From the NCBI GenBank assembly GCA_014804445.1, contig JAAUZU010000012.1, positions 1-34,937 on the forward strand: a DNA stretch of 34,937 bases, in the 5' to 3' direction. The stretch comes from Lachnospiraceae bacterium (GTDB lineage: Bacteria; Bacillota; Clostridia; Lachnospirales; Lachnospiraceae). Position numbers and translations under genes: made by a program. Each line of letters opens with the position of its first letter. Within the stretch, counting starts at the first letter, position 1. The notes under the pieces were generated by a model, which had not been told where the DNA came from, ran no database searches, and saw only the letters and a program-made list of their open reading frames with translations. Below are positions 1-6,937 of the stretch, in pieces.

Positions 1-72
1 AGGTGTTTCCGGCCATTTCCCCTGCCTGTACAATTCAACACATTTTCTTTTGTACTCATAAGAGTAACGCAT
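1..72 (-). CDS. Transposase N-terminus (IS3-like OrfA or HTH protein), partial
   Basis: Reading leftwards from an ATG at 72 gives 24 codons that run off the window edge. The start reads MRYSYEYKRKCVELYRQGKW, a pattern I associate with the N-terminal helix-turn-helix region of IS3-type or orphan insertion-sequence transposases of Clostridia (YS-E-K-K-VELY-G-W). An AAGGAGG ribosome binding site at 81-87, eight bases before the ATG, supports the start. The catalytic part lies outside the window, so the family is inferred from this short stretch only. It could also be a stand-alone HTH protein. Confidence 0.55.
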   Translation of the reverse strand, partial: MRYSYEYKRKCVELYRQGKWPETP

Positions 73-85
73 AAAAATACCCTCC

Positions 86-128
86 TTACTGGTTTGTCCA
101 GTAAAGAGGGTACATATCACTTTACCGG
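86..128 (-). promoter_or_regulatory. Mutually exclusive hairpins over the transposase ribosome binding site
   Basis: Three related arms lie in the transposase leader: TTACTGG at 86-92, CCAGTAAAG at 98-106 and CTTTACCGG at 120-128. The middle arm can pair with either neighbour. Pairing 86-92 with 98-104 (five-base loop) traps part of the AAGGAGG site at 81-87. Pairing 98-106 with 120-128 frees it. Insertion sequences often limit transposase translation with leader hairpins, so a control role is plausible but inferred. Confidence 0.4.
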
Positions 129-327
129 AGCAAGGGCGCTATTTTTTGTGTCTGCAAATCTTGATAACAAGAGTTATAACAGCGCAAAGCATAATTACAA
201 AAGTAGACAAGTCACTTTAAATTTGTAAAGAAAATTTTCAAGAATTTTGTCCTTTTGAAATTTGTTTCCTACTAAATAAGTATAAGGATATTGGGATACT
301 ATTTGGTTTAAGAAAAGGAGCATAATG

Positions 328-1086
328 ATGAAAAGAAAATGTAATATTACAAAATGTATCTGTATGATTTTAGCGGCATTGATGGGTGTGCTTAGTGCCT
401 GTGCTTTTTATGATGAAAGTGCAGATGATAAAGCTGCGGTAAGTTCGGTGGAGGATTCCTCTGTAAATGACATAAATAACGAAAGTTGGGTAAACAGTGA
501 GGTGATATCTTCTTCAGTGGAGGAAAGTTATAAAACGGTGCTTTTAGAGAATGGAGATTTTATAAGCACTGATTTGCAAAATAGAAACTTAAATCTTTCA
601 GACATAAAAGATGTGGTTACAGATGATGACAGCATTACAGTGACGATACCTAAATTTGCGATTATAGATTTAGATAACGATGGGGAAAGCGAAGTTGTAC
701 TTTGGATACAAATTAATGGTATTTCGGATTATGGATTTGAAATTCTCCGGTATCAAGAGGGAACTGTTTATGGATATACGCTGCCTTATATGGCATTTAT
801 GAATTTGAAAACGGATGGAACATTTCTGTTCTCCGACGGTGCAGCAGATTTTGGAATAGGAAAACTGAAATTTTCTGAGAGTGGATATATTGTCGATAGG
901 CTGTATTATAGTGAGTCTAAGTACGATTCCGATAACGAACTTAGCGTACAATATGTTGCGAATGGCGACACCTGCTCAGAGGAAGAATTTAATCATATTG
1001 TGGGAAGTCAGGAGGAAAAAAGCAATGCCGATTGGTATGGTTTCACAGATGACAACGTAAACAGTGTTTTTGAAAATATGTTTTAA
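328..1086 (+). CDS. Lipoprotein with acidic DxDxDG-type motif
   Basis: A 252-residue protein with a basic N-terminus, a hydrophobic stretch and a lipobox ending in LSAC, so it should be diacylated at that Cys and anchored on the outer face of the membrane. A Ser/Asp/Glu-rich linker follows. In the middle is DLDNDGESEVVL, a calcium-loop-like motif common in small Clostridia lipoproteins with beta-propeller or dockerin-like loops. No enzyme motif is visible. ATG codons occur at 325 and 328. The AAAAGGAG site at 313-320 lies seven bases from 328 and only four from 325, so 328 is preferred. The gene stands alone upstream of the sigma factor, separated by a promoter-like segment. Function is unknown. 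Confidence 0.8.
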   Translation: MKRKCNITKCICMILAALMGVLSACAFYDESADDKAAVSSVEDSSVNDINNESWVNSEVISSSVEESYKTVLLENGDFISTDLQNRNLNLSDIKDVVTDDDSITVTIPKFAIIDLDNDGESEVVLWIQINGISDYGFEILRYQEGTVYGYTLPYMAFMNLKTDGTFLFSDGAADFGIGKLKFSESGYIVDRLYYSESKYDSDNELSVQYVANGDTCSEEEFNHIVGSQEEKSNADWYGFTDDNVNSVFENMF

Positions 1087-1107
1087 TATCGGATACAAAC
1101 TAAGGCA

Positions 1108-1147
1108 GAAAACTGTCCTATAGAAAAAACGTCTGCTTTCTGCAGAC
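1108..1147 (+). promoter_or_regulatory. Possible ECF sigma promoter plus hairpin before the sigma factor gene
   Basis: GAAAAC at 1108-1113 and CGTC at 1130-1133 are separated by exactly 16 bases, the layout of promoters read by ECF sigma factors (AAC and CGTC elements). A perfect six-base-pair stem, GTCTGC at 1131-1136 and GCAGAC at 1142-1147, begins at the -10 element and would fall at the transcript start. ECF sigma factors often transcribe their own gene, so autoregulation is the natural inference. The -35 match is imperfect. Confidence 0.4.
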
Positions 1148-1162
1148 TGGAAGGGTATGGTC

Positions 1163-1717
1163 ATGGATATGGAGGATTCGGAAATTATTGAGCTGTATTT
1201 TGCCCGCTCGGAGCTGGCTATCTGGAAAACGGATAAAAAATACGGCGATTACTTACATCAGGTTGCCTATCATATTCTGCGCAGTCTCTGTGACACAGAA
1301 GAAATTATAAATGATACGTATATGGGAGCATGGAAAGCCATTCCGCCCACGAGACCGGACAGTCTGAAGTATTTTTTGTCGCGCATCACCAGAAATCTGT
1401 CTTTTGACAGGCTGGATTATCTCAATGCCGGAAAAAGGCATGCGCTTTTTGTGGAATTGAATGAGTGTATTCCGGATAGGAAGAGTGATATGGAAGAGAT
1501 ATGGGAAGCGAAAGAAATCGGCGCAGTGCTTAACAGATTTCTGGATACGCTGGACCGCAAGAACTGCGCCGTTTTTGTGGCAAGGTATTATTATGCGTAT
1601 TCTGTGGACGAACTGGCAAAGCAGTATGCACTTTCCAAACGTCAGGTCCAATATATACTGTCAAAAACGAGGAAGCAGCTACGCGCTTATTTTGAAGAGG
1701 AAGGTGTTATATTATGA
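1163..1717 (+). CDS. ECF-like RNA polymerase sigma-70 family sigma factor
   Basis: A 184-residue protein with the two-domain layout of ECF sigma factors. Region 2 covers roughly residues 20-90 (YHILRSLCDTEEIINDTYMGAW, written with a short loop, is the typical promoter-melting helix). Region 4 covers roughly residues 120-180, with DRKNCAVFVARYYY followed by the helix-turn-helix YSVDELAKQYALSKRQV. It should direct RNA polymerase to a small regulon. Three in-frame starts exist at 1157, 1163 and 1169. GGAAGGG at 1149-1155 sits seven bases from 1163, which is chosen. The stop codon overlaps the next start (ATGA at 1714-1717), so the downstream membrane protein is translationally coupled, the usual arrangement for a sigma/anti-sigma pair. 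Confidence 0.85.
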   Translation: MDMEDSEIIELYFARSELAIWKTDKKYGDYLHQVAYHILRSLCDTEEIINDTYMGAWKAIPPTRPDSLKYFLSRITRNLSFDRLDYLNAGKRHALFVELNECIPDRKSDMEEIWEAKEIGAVLNRFLDTLDRKNCAVFVARYYYAYSVDELAKQYALSKRQVQYILSKTRKQLRAYFEEEGVIL

Positions 1718-2616
1718 GGAACGACAGAGGGGATAGCAGATTGAATGAAGCGTTCCAATATTTAAATGACAAATTTTTGGATATTGCGGAGCAGGAAAAA
1801 AGGACGAGGAAAAGGAAGTCTGTTAAGTTTTACTGGGGCGTGATTGCCGCGTGCATTTGTCTGGTTTTCCTGATTCCGGCGGGCGCCATGGCCGGCAAAT
1901 GGCTTGGAGTAAGGGAGCTTTTGCTGCCGGAAGGGAAGTCGAAAATGACGCTTATCAGTTTGTCCGGCTATCAGGAAAGTCCCGAAGCGAAAGCATTGGC
2001 AGAATGGAAAGCTTTTTTGGAAAATTATGACACGGACCACAAAATATTAGATGCCATCGGGAATGATATTTTTGTAGTGGAAGGCAGAGAAGACTGGTTC
2101 TTATACTATGTCTATTCTTATGAGATGGGAGAAAAACTGGATGAAATTGCAGAAAAATATGATTTAAAGCTTCACACGCAGTTAGATGTGGTCAGTCAGA
2201 AGGAACTGGAGTATAGAGTAGGATGTTCTCTGGCAGGAAGCTATGGGGGGTATATTTACGAGGATGGCTCCTTTGCCTATGACGGAGAAACAGAGTTGAA
2301 AGAGGGACAAATAACATATTTTCAGCTTAGGCGTGTTGTCAAAGGGACTTTTGATGAAGTTGTGTTGAATATCGGGCAGGCGGAAAACTATGGGGAATGG
2401 CAGTATGTGACGGCAGGCGGAGAGCAGGTTCTGCTTGCGTTGGGGACGGATAAAGCGCTGATTTTCAGAGATTTTGAAAAGTGCTTTATTACGGTCAATG
2501 TACTATCGGGAAGAGACGGGGGCATGACGGAAGAACAATTGCAAAAATTGGCGGATAAAATAGATTTTGGCGCATTGCAGGAGGTAAAAGAACCGGATAT
2601 GCGTGGAGACAGGTAG
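1714..2616 (+). CDS. Membrane-anchored probable anti-sigma factor
   Basis: A 300-residue protein with a charged cytoplasmic N-terminus (about residues 1-38, ending in TRKRKSVKF), one transmembrane segment (about residues 39-60, WGVIAACICLVFLIPAGAMA) and a large C-terminal part expected outside the cell. This topology, and the four-base overlap with the sigma gene, fit an anti-sigma factor whose cytoplasmic end binds the sigma factor and whose outer domain senses a signal. No zinc-binding HxxxCxxC motif is seen, so it is not a ZAS-type anti-sigma factor. The role is inferred from context and topology. The outer domain has no motif I recognise. Confidence 0.7.
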   Translation: MRNDRGDSRLNEAFQYLNDKFLDIAEQEKRTRKRKSVKFYWGVIAACICLVFLIPAGAMAGKWLGVRELLLPEGKSKMTLISLSGYQESPEAKALAEWKAFLENYDTDHKILDAIGNDIFVVEGREDWFLYYVYSYEMGEKLDEIAEKYDLKLHTQLDVVSQKELEYRVGCSLAGSYGGYIYEDGSFAYDGETELKEGQITYFQLRRVVKGTFDEVVLNIGQAENYGEWQYVTAGGEQVLLALGTDKALIFRDFEKCFITVNVLSGRDGGMTEEQLQKLADKIDFGALQEVKEPDMRGDR

Positions 2617-2653
2617 TGTATTTCGTTTGAATAAAAAGCAATAAAATAAAAAG

Positions 2654-2686
2654 GCATCGAAGCTGCAGCGGCTCGATGCTTTTTTA
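2654..2686. terminator. Bidirectional intrinsic terminator
   Basis: GCATCGA at 2654-2660 pairs with TCGATGC at 2673-2679. A T-run follows on the plus strand (2680-2685), and an A-run precedes it (so Ts on the minus strand). It lies between two convergent genes and should end transcription of both the anti-sigma gene and the glycerate kinase gene. Confidence 0.85.
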
Positions 2687-3847
2687 TTATTTGTTTTTCA
2701 GCGCCATACCCGTTTTGAGCAGCAGAAAGGTTCTTTCGGCAGCGTCGCGCAGCAGATTTTCGGAATGGCTGAATACTTCGGTCAGGGGCATGGCGCGATT
2801 CAGGGCGGGAACAATCGCAGTGATGCCACAGTCGTAGAGCTGCTTGGCGTCGGGGCGCATACCGCCGACTATGGCGATTACGGGAACACCAAGTTTTTTG
2901 GCGCTTGTGCCGATACCCCAGAGCACCTTTCCCTGTGCAGACTGTCCGTCCGCACAACCTTCACCTGAAATGATGATATCGGCATCTTTTATAAGGGTTT
3001 CAAATTGTACGAGCTCCAATAATGTCTGAATACCGGACTTTAAACTGCCGCCGAGAAAAGCACATAAAGCGCCGCCAAGACCGCCTGCAGCGCCGGCGCC
3101 TTCGACATCGCGGATATCTTTTCCCAAATCTCTTTTGATTATTTCTTCAAAATGTAACATGCCTTGCTCCAACAAATCCAGTTGTTCTTTGTCAGCGCCC
3201 TTTTGTGGTCCGTAGGTATAGGTGGCGCCATTCGGTCCGCAAAAAGGGCTGCGGACATCGCACATAACCGTAAAAGAAATATCTTCCGTAAGCTCGGGCA
3301 ATACGGAGGAAGTGTCAATGCGGGACACATGGATTAGATTCTCGCCTGTAGGTGTTACTTCTTTGCCGGATTTATCCAGAAAGCGGAAGCCGAGTGCAGC
3401 CATAGCACCCATGCCGCCGTCGTTGGTAGCACTTCCGCCAATGGCAATCGTAATGTGTCGGATTCCCTGCTTTAAGGCATCCGCAATCAACTCGCCGGTT
3501 CCGTAGGAGGTAGTGGTAAGAGCGCTTCTTTGGGAAGCCGAAAGCAGGGTGAGTCCGGAAGCAGCCGCCATTTCGATAATGGCAGATGGCTTGCCGGAAG
3601 AATTCTCTAAAATCCCGTAGGAAGCTTTAATTGTTTCAAAAAGAGGATTTTTGACGGAGACATTTCTGAGGATGCCGCTGCGTGAGGCAAGAACCGCGTG
3701 AACGGTGCCTTCGCCGCCGTCCGCAATGGGAATGCCTGTAATTCTGGCCTCAGGGAAATGGCGGCGCGCCTCGTCGGAAACAATCTCAATAATCTGTTCG
3801 GATGAAAGGGTTCCTTTAAAAGAATCCGGTGCAATCACAATATGCAT
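2687..3847 (-). CDS. glxK: Glycerate kinase (GlxK/GarK family)
   Basis: A 386-residue, full-length member of the glycerate 2-kinase family (PF02595). It phosphorylates D-glycerate with ATP to 2-phosphoglycerate, feeding lower glycolysis. Family hallmarks are visible: PDSFKGTLSS near the N-terminus, IPIADGGEGT around residues 40-49, GGSATNDGGMGAMAALGF in the central nucleotide-binding part, and SGEGCADGQSAQGKV near residue 295. The ATG at 3847 follows an AAAGGAG site eight bases upstream. It is divergent from the GH4 glycosidase, so the two may share control in the 198-base gap, but nothing in the sequence proves a joint pathway. The gene ends against a shared terminator. Confidence 0.92.
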   Translation of the reverse strand: MHIVIAPDSFKGTLSSEQIIEIVSDEARRHFPEARITGIPIADGGEGTVHAVLASRSGILRNVSVKNPLFETIKASYGILENSSGKPSAIIEMAAASGLTLLSASQRSALTTTSYGTGELIADALKQGIRHITIAIGGSATNDGGMGAMAALGFRFLDKSGKEVTPTGENLIHVSRIDTSSVLPELTEDISFTVMCDVRSPFCGPNGATYTYGPQKGADKEQLDLLEQGMLHFEEIIKRDLGKDIRDVEGAGAAGGLGGALCAFLGGSLKSGIQTLLELVQFETLIKDADIIISGEGCADGQSAQGKVLWGIGTSAKKLGVPVIAIVGGMRPDAKQLYDCGITAIVPALNRAMPLTEVFSHSENLLRDAAERTFLLLKTGMALKNK

Positions 3848-3934
3848 AAGAAGTACTCCTTTTTATCAACCTATAAAAACTATATCAGATATAAAGCGTA
3901 AAAGCGAGGGGAATCTCAAAAGGATAAAATACAT

Positions 3935-3962
3935 TTGCAAAAATCAAAGAGAGGATTATAAT
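3935..3962 (+). promoter_or_regulatory. Sigma-A promoter for the GH4 gene
   Basis: TTGCAA at 3935-3940 and a perfect TATAAT at 3957-3962 are 16 bases apart. It points at the GH4 gene starting at 4046, which leaves an untranslated leader of about 80 bases. No catabolite-response element or other operator was identified with confidence. Confidence 0.6.
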
Positions 3963-4045
3963 CAAATTGTAAGCAATGTTATGATGTATAAAACTTGATG
4001 TGAGTGAACAGCCGCAGGACGGCAGAATGAGAGGTAAAGCAAACC

Positions 4046-5425
4046 ATGGAATACGAAAGGAAAAACTGCAGTGACATTCAGATTTGTTACATCGGCGGAG
4101 GCTCGCAGGGCTGGGCATGGAAGCTGATGAGCGATTTGTATCTGGAGGAGGCGCTTTCGGGTACTATCCGGCTGTATGATATTGATATGGAGGCGGCGAA
4201 AGCCAACGAATCCATTGGAAACCGGCTGTTTGCCTATGAAGGCGCAAAGAGCAAGTGGAATTTCGTGACAGCTTCCTCGTTAGAGGAAGGACTTACGGGA
4301 GCGGACTTTGTCATTATTTCCATATTGCCGGCGACCTTTGAGGAGATGCGTTCTGATGTGCATGCACCCGAAGAGTACGGCATTTATCAGTCGGTGGGCG
4401 ATACCGTTGGCCCCGGCGGACTGTTCCGCGCCCTGCGGACAATTCCCATGTACGAAGTGATTGCAAATGCCATCAAAGCATATTGTCCCAAAGCATGGGT
4501 CATCAACTATACTAATCCCATGTCCATCTGCACAGGCGCGCTCTATAAGGTATTTCCTGAAATCAAGGCGTTTGGATGCTGCCATGAGGTATTTGGCACG
4601 CAGAAAGTTTTGTTGATGGCGTTAAAGGAAGAGCTTGGAATCGAGGAGCCTGACCGGCATAAGTTTCGGACAAATGTGGTGGGCATCAACCATTTTACTT
4701 GGATTACGGAAGCATCCTATCAGGATGTAGATTTGTTTCCTGTATATGCACGTTTTGTTGAAAAACATGATAAAGAGGGTATCTGCAGTGAGGTAATGGA
4801 TTTCCATTTTATGTCAAAGAACAAAGTAAAATTTGATTTGTTCAAAAGATATGGTGCGATTGCCGCGGCAGGAGACCGTCATCTGGCAGAATTTGTGCCG
4901 GAATACCTGCAGAATCCGGAAAATGTGGAGGCGTGGGGCTACGCGCTCACACCGGTAGATTATCGTGTGGACAATAAAAAGGATTTAAATGAAAAGAGCA
5001 GGGCGTACGCTTCGGGTGAGACGCAGATTCCCATTGAGACTTCCGGCGAAGAAGGTGTGGCGCAGATAAAGGCGCTCTTAGGTCTTGGCGAGATAGTGAC
5101 CAATGTGAATCTCCCCAACAGGGGACAGCTTGCGGCTTCCCACGAAATTGTCGTGGAGACCAATGCGCTCTTTTCCAGAGACTCCGTAAAGCCTGTTATG
5201 GCGGGGACGATTCCAGACGGCGTGTCGCTTCTGATGGGCAGACATATGCAGAATCAGGAGATGATATTAAAGGCTGCGTTGGAGCGGGATACGGAGCTTG
5301 CGTTCTGTGCTTTCTTGAATGATCCGATTACGGCGAAGCTTAATTTAAGGCAGGCGCGAGAGCTGTTTTCCAAGATGTTTGAAAATACGCGGGCGTATCT
5401 GCCGGGGTATGCGCCTTTAAAGTAA
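4046..5425 (+). CDS. GH4 family glycosidase, probable alpha-galacturonidase (LplD-like)
   Basis: A 459-residue glycoside hydrolase family 4 protein, a cytoplasmic NAD- and Mn-dependent enzyme class that cleaves by oxidation and elimination. Seen in the sequence: a Rossmann dinucleotide motif GGGSQGW at residues 17-23, NYTNPM at 154-159, the metal-binding Cys-His in CCHEVFGTQ (C179, H180) and GINHFTW at 213-219 with the conserved Asn-His. The tetrapeptide after the metal Cys divides GH4 by substrate, and CHEV has been linked to alpha-galacturonidases, which release galacturonate from pectin oligomers. Substrate assignment therefore rests on that motif. Alpha-glucosidase is the main alternative. 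The start has a GAGG site 11 bases upstream. No pectin transporter or uronate isomerase gene is adjacent. Confidence 0.85.
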   Translation: MEYERKNCSDIQICYIGGGSQGWAWKLMSDLYLEEALSGTIRLYDIDMEAAKANESIGNRLFAYEGAKSKWNFVTASSLEEGLTGADFVIISILPATFEEMRSDVHAPEEYGIYQSVGDTVGPGGLFRALRTIPMYEVIANAIKAYCPKAWVINYTNPMSICTGALYKVFPEIKAFGCCHEVFGTQKVLLMALKEELGIEEPDRHKFRTNVVGINHFTWITEASYQDVDLFPVYARFVEKHDKEGICSEVMDFHFMSKNKVKFDLFKRYGAIAAAGDRHLAEFVPEYLQNPENVEAWGYALTPVDYRVDNKKDLNEKSRAYASGETQIPIETSGEEGVAQIKALLGLGEIVTNVNLPNRGQLAASHEIVVETNALFSRDSVKPVMAGTIPDGVSLLMGRHMQNQEMILKAALERDTELAFCAFLNDPITAKLNLRQARELFSKMFENTRAYLPGYAPLK

Positions 5426-5430
5426 AAAAC

Positions 5431-5621
5431 GAATTGAATATTTATAGCAAGTGACGCCCGTGCCGCAAGCTATTCCCTCATCACCGCGCTTTCGCTCAGC
5501 AAGAAGCGTAGTGGACGCTAAGCTCGAAAATACCTCGCTAAGCGCCAACGCTTCTTAAAGGGTGATGAGGGAATAGCTTGCGGCGCGGGCTGTTTACTTG
5601 CGATCATTTCAAATTCAATTC
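5431..5621 (+). repeat. Hairpin element A (type II: conserved loop, variable stem)
   Basis: A very long imperfect palindrome. The main stem pairs 5456-5485 with 5561-5590: 29 Watson-Crick pairs and one G-T in 30. End motifs are GCAAGTGAC at 5447-5455 and the matching TTTACTTGC at 5593-5601. An outer pair GAATTGAAT (5431-5439) and its complement (5613-5621) may extend it. Inside are an unpaired left segment CGCGCTTTCGCTC (5485-5497), a second stem AAGAAGCGT (5501-5509) with ACGCTTCTT (5548-5556), and an apex at 5518-5538 of which 21 bases are identical to element B. The element begins two bases after the stop codon of the GNAT gene, and the outer arm overlaps its last codons. Confidence 0.85.
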
Positions 5622-6122
5622 ATATAAATAATCGCAGAATTCTAATTCTGTTCCCCGCTTTTTGTAAGAAGTTTCGCCAATAACTTCAAAGCCCATTTTC
5701 TTAACAATTGCGTTAGACGCGGCGTTTTCCTTATTGACCCGGACAGTCACTTTGCTTGCGCCTTGTTTTTTTGCGTAATTTACCATTCCTCTTGCCATTT
5801 CGGTCGCATATCCGTTTCGCCAATATTTCATATGTACACAATAAGCAATATCGTATACCTTGCCGTCTTCGCTTGGTATAAAACTGCAGGTTCCGACTCT
5901 TTCATGTGTATCTTTAAATTCGGCTATCATATAGCAGCATTCTTCATCCTCCGGCAGCTTTTCTATCTCTTTTAAGTACACCTCGTCGATTTCAACCATT
6001 GCTTCATCCGGCAGATATTCGCCCATTTCCGGATCATTCCAAATACTGATGGCAAATACGGCGTCCTCTTTCTGAAATCCGCGTAAATATAAACGTTCTG
6101 TTTCAATTATTTCAACTCGCAT
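5604..6122 (-). CDS. GNAT family N-acetyltransferase (RimJ/RimL-like)
   Basis: A 172-residue acetyltransferase that transfers acetyl from acetyl-CoA to an amine. The N-terminus RVEIIETERLYLRGF is typical of the RimJ/RimL-type branch (Acetyltransf_3). The CoA-binding loop is seen as YWRNGYATEMARG, followed by the late motif NAASNAIVKKMGFE. The substrate cannot be told from sequence. An upstream TTG would add six residues, but the GGAGG site lies nine bases before the ATG at 6122, so that ATG is used. The gene stands alone, has its own promoter, and its 3' end abuts and partly overlaps hairpin element A. Genes of this family are common passengers on mobile cassettes, which fits the context. Confidence 0.88.
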   Translation of the reverse strand: MRVEIIETERLYLRGFQKEDAVFAISIWNDPEMGEYLPDEAMVEIDEVYLKEIEKLPEDEECCYMIAEFKDTHERVGTCSFIPSEDGKVYDIAYCVHMKYWRNGYATEMARGMVNYAKKQGASKVTVRVNKENAASNAIVKKMGFEVIGETSYKKRGTELEFCDYLYELNLK

Positions 6123-6160
6123 TATAATTATCCTCCGCAAAATTATGATTTATCAGTATA

Positions 6161-6201
6161 ATTATAATCTCTTTTCGGCATGCACACAATTCCGAAAAGA
6201 G
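6161..6201 (-). promoter_or_regulatory. Minus-strand promoter with overlapping inverted repeat
   Basis: On the minus strand TTGTGT (6189-6184) and TATAAT (6166-6161) are 17 bases apart, a good sigma-A promoter for the acetyltransferase gene. A perfect 10-base inverted repeat, CTCTTTTCGG at 6169-6178 and CCGAAAAGAG at 6192-6201, brackets the -35 element and covers the spacer. This is a plausible repressor operator. The regulator is unknown. Confidence 0.55.
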
Positions 6202-6249
6202 AGTGGTTTCCGTTTACTATATTTTTGCGACATATTTTGCGAAAATAGG

Positions 6250-6278
6250 TTGACTTCTTTTTTAGCAGGGTATAAGAT
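6250..6278 (+). promoter_or_regulatory. Sigma-A promoter for the zinc-ribbon protein
   Basis: TTGACT at 6250-6255 is followed by TATAAG at 6271-6276 (15 bases) or TAAGAT at 6273-6278 (17 bases). It lies 45-70 bases before the zinc-ribbon gene start at 6322. Confidence 0.5.
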
Positions 6279-6321
6279 AATAAAGTATTTAGCGAAATTT
6301 TCTTATTCAGGAGGAAGAAGT

Positions 6322-6858
6322 ATGTTTTGTAATCAATGTGGAACTCAGGTAAATGACGGTCAGGCATTTTGTCCGAACTGTGGCGCTCCGATGGGAGCAG
6401 AGCAGACGAATGCTGCACCGCAGATGAATAGTATGCCTAACAGCATGCCTTATCAGCAGCCGGCCATGGGCGGTATGCCGGGCGGCAACACAAACAACAC
6501 GATAGCACTTGTCTTAGGCATTGTAAGTATTGTAGTTGGTGTTTTCGGTGGTATCTTATTTGGTATGTTCGGTGCGATGATTGGCCTTGTCGCAGGTGTT
6601 GTTGGTCTGGTAATGAGCATCGGTGTAAGAAAAGCTACGAACAATGCACAGGGTACGCCTGCTTTTATATGTGCTCTCATTGGTCTGATTTTCTCTGTTA
6701 TCTTTGCAGCAGGCTGCGGTATCTGCGGCTGTTCACAGAAAGCGGCAGGACTTGGTGATTATACCTGCTATGGCTGTGTAGGCGGAAACTGTAAGGCACA
6801 GAGTGACCTGAAGAACGCTTATCGCGATTTGAATAATATTTTTAATGATTGGTATTAA
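6322..6858 (+). CDS. Zinc-ribbon membrane protein (DUF4190-like)
   Basis: A 178-residue protein. The N-terminus holds a zinc ribbon with CNQC (C3, C6) and CPNC (C17, C20). A Met/Pro/Gln/Asn-rich linker runs to about residue 57. Two or three Gly-rich hydrophobic segments follow (NTIALVLGIVSIVVGVFG, GAMIGLVAGVVGLVMSIG, and FICALIGLIFSVIFAAG), an arrangement like DUF4190 proteins. The C-terminus has additional cysteines (CGICGC, CYGCVGGNC), which is unusual and may bind metal. The ATG at 6322 has an AGGAGG site seven bases upstream, so an in-frame extension to 6145 is rejected. Function is unknown. It sits upstream of the Lgt-like gene but a terminator hairpin separates them. Confidence 0.85.
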   Translation: MFCNQCGTQVNDGQAFCPNCGAPMGAEQTNAAPQMNSMPNSMPYQQPAMGGMPGGNTNNTIALVLGIVSIVVGVFGGILFGMFGAMIGLVAGVVGLVMSIGVRKATNNAQGTPAFICALIGLIFSVIFAAGCGICGCSQKAAGLGDYTCYGCVGGNCKAQSDLKNAYRDLNNIFNDWY

Positions 6859-6895
6859 AATAAATCGTTTTAGACAAATAGCGTAGCTGAAAGAG

Positions 6896-6923
6896 AGGCT
6901 GTTGCTTATGCAACAGCCTTTTT
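6896..6923 (+). terminator. Intrinsic terminator after the zinc-ribbon gene
   Basis: AGGCTGTTGC (6896-6905) pairs perfectly with GCAACAGCCT (6910-6919) around a four-base loop, followed by TTTT. The Lgt-like gene starts only 15 bases later with no room for a promoter between, so this probably acts as an attenuator that lets part of the transcription through. Confidence 0.8.
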
Positions 6924-6937
6924 GAAGAGGAAAAGAT

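Noticed and set aside
6145..6321. N-terminal extension of the zinc-ribbon protein
   Set aside because: The extension covers the promoter, has no ribosome binding site, and the zinc ribbon begins right after the ATG with AGGAGG.
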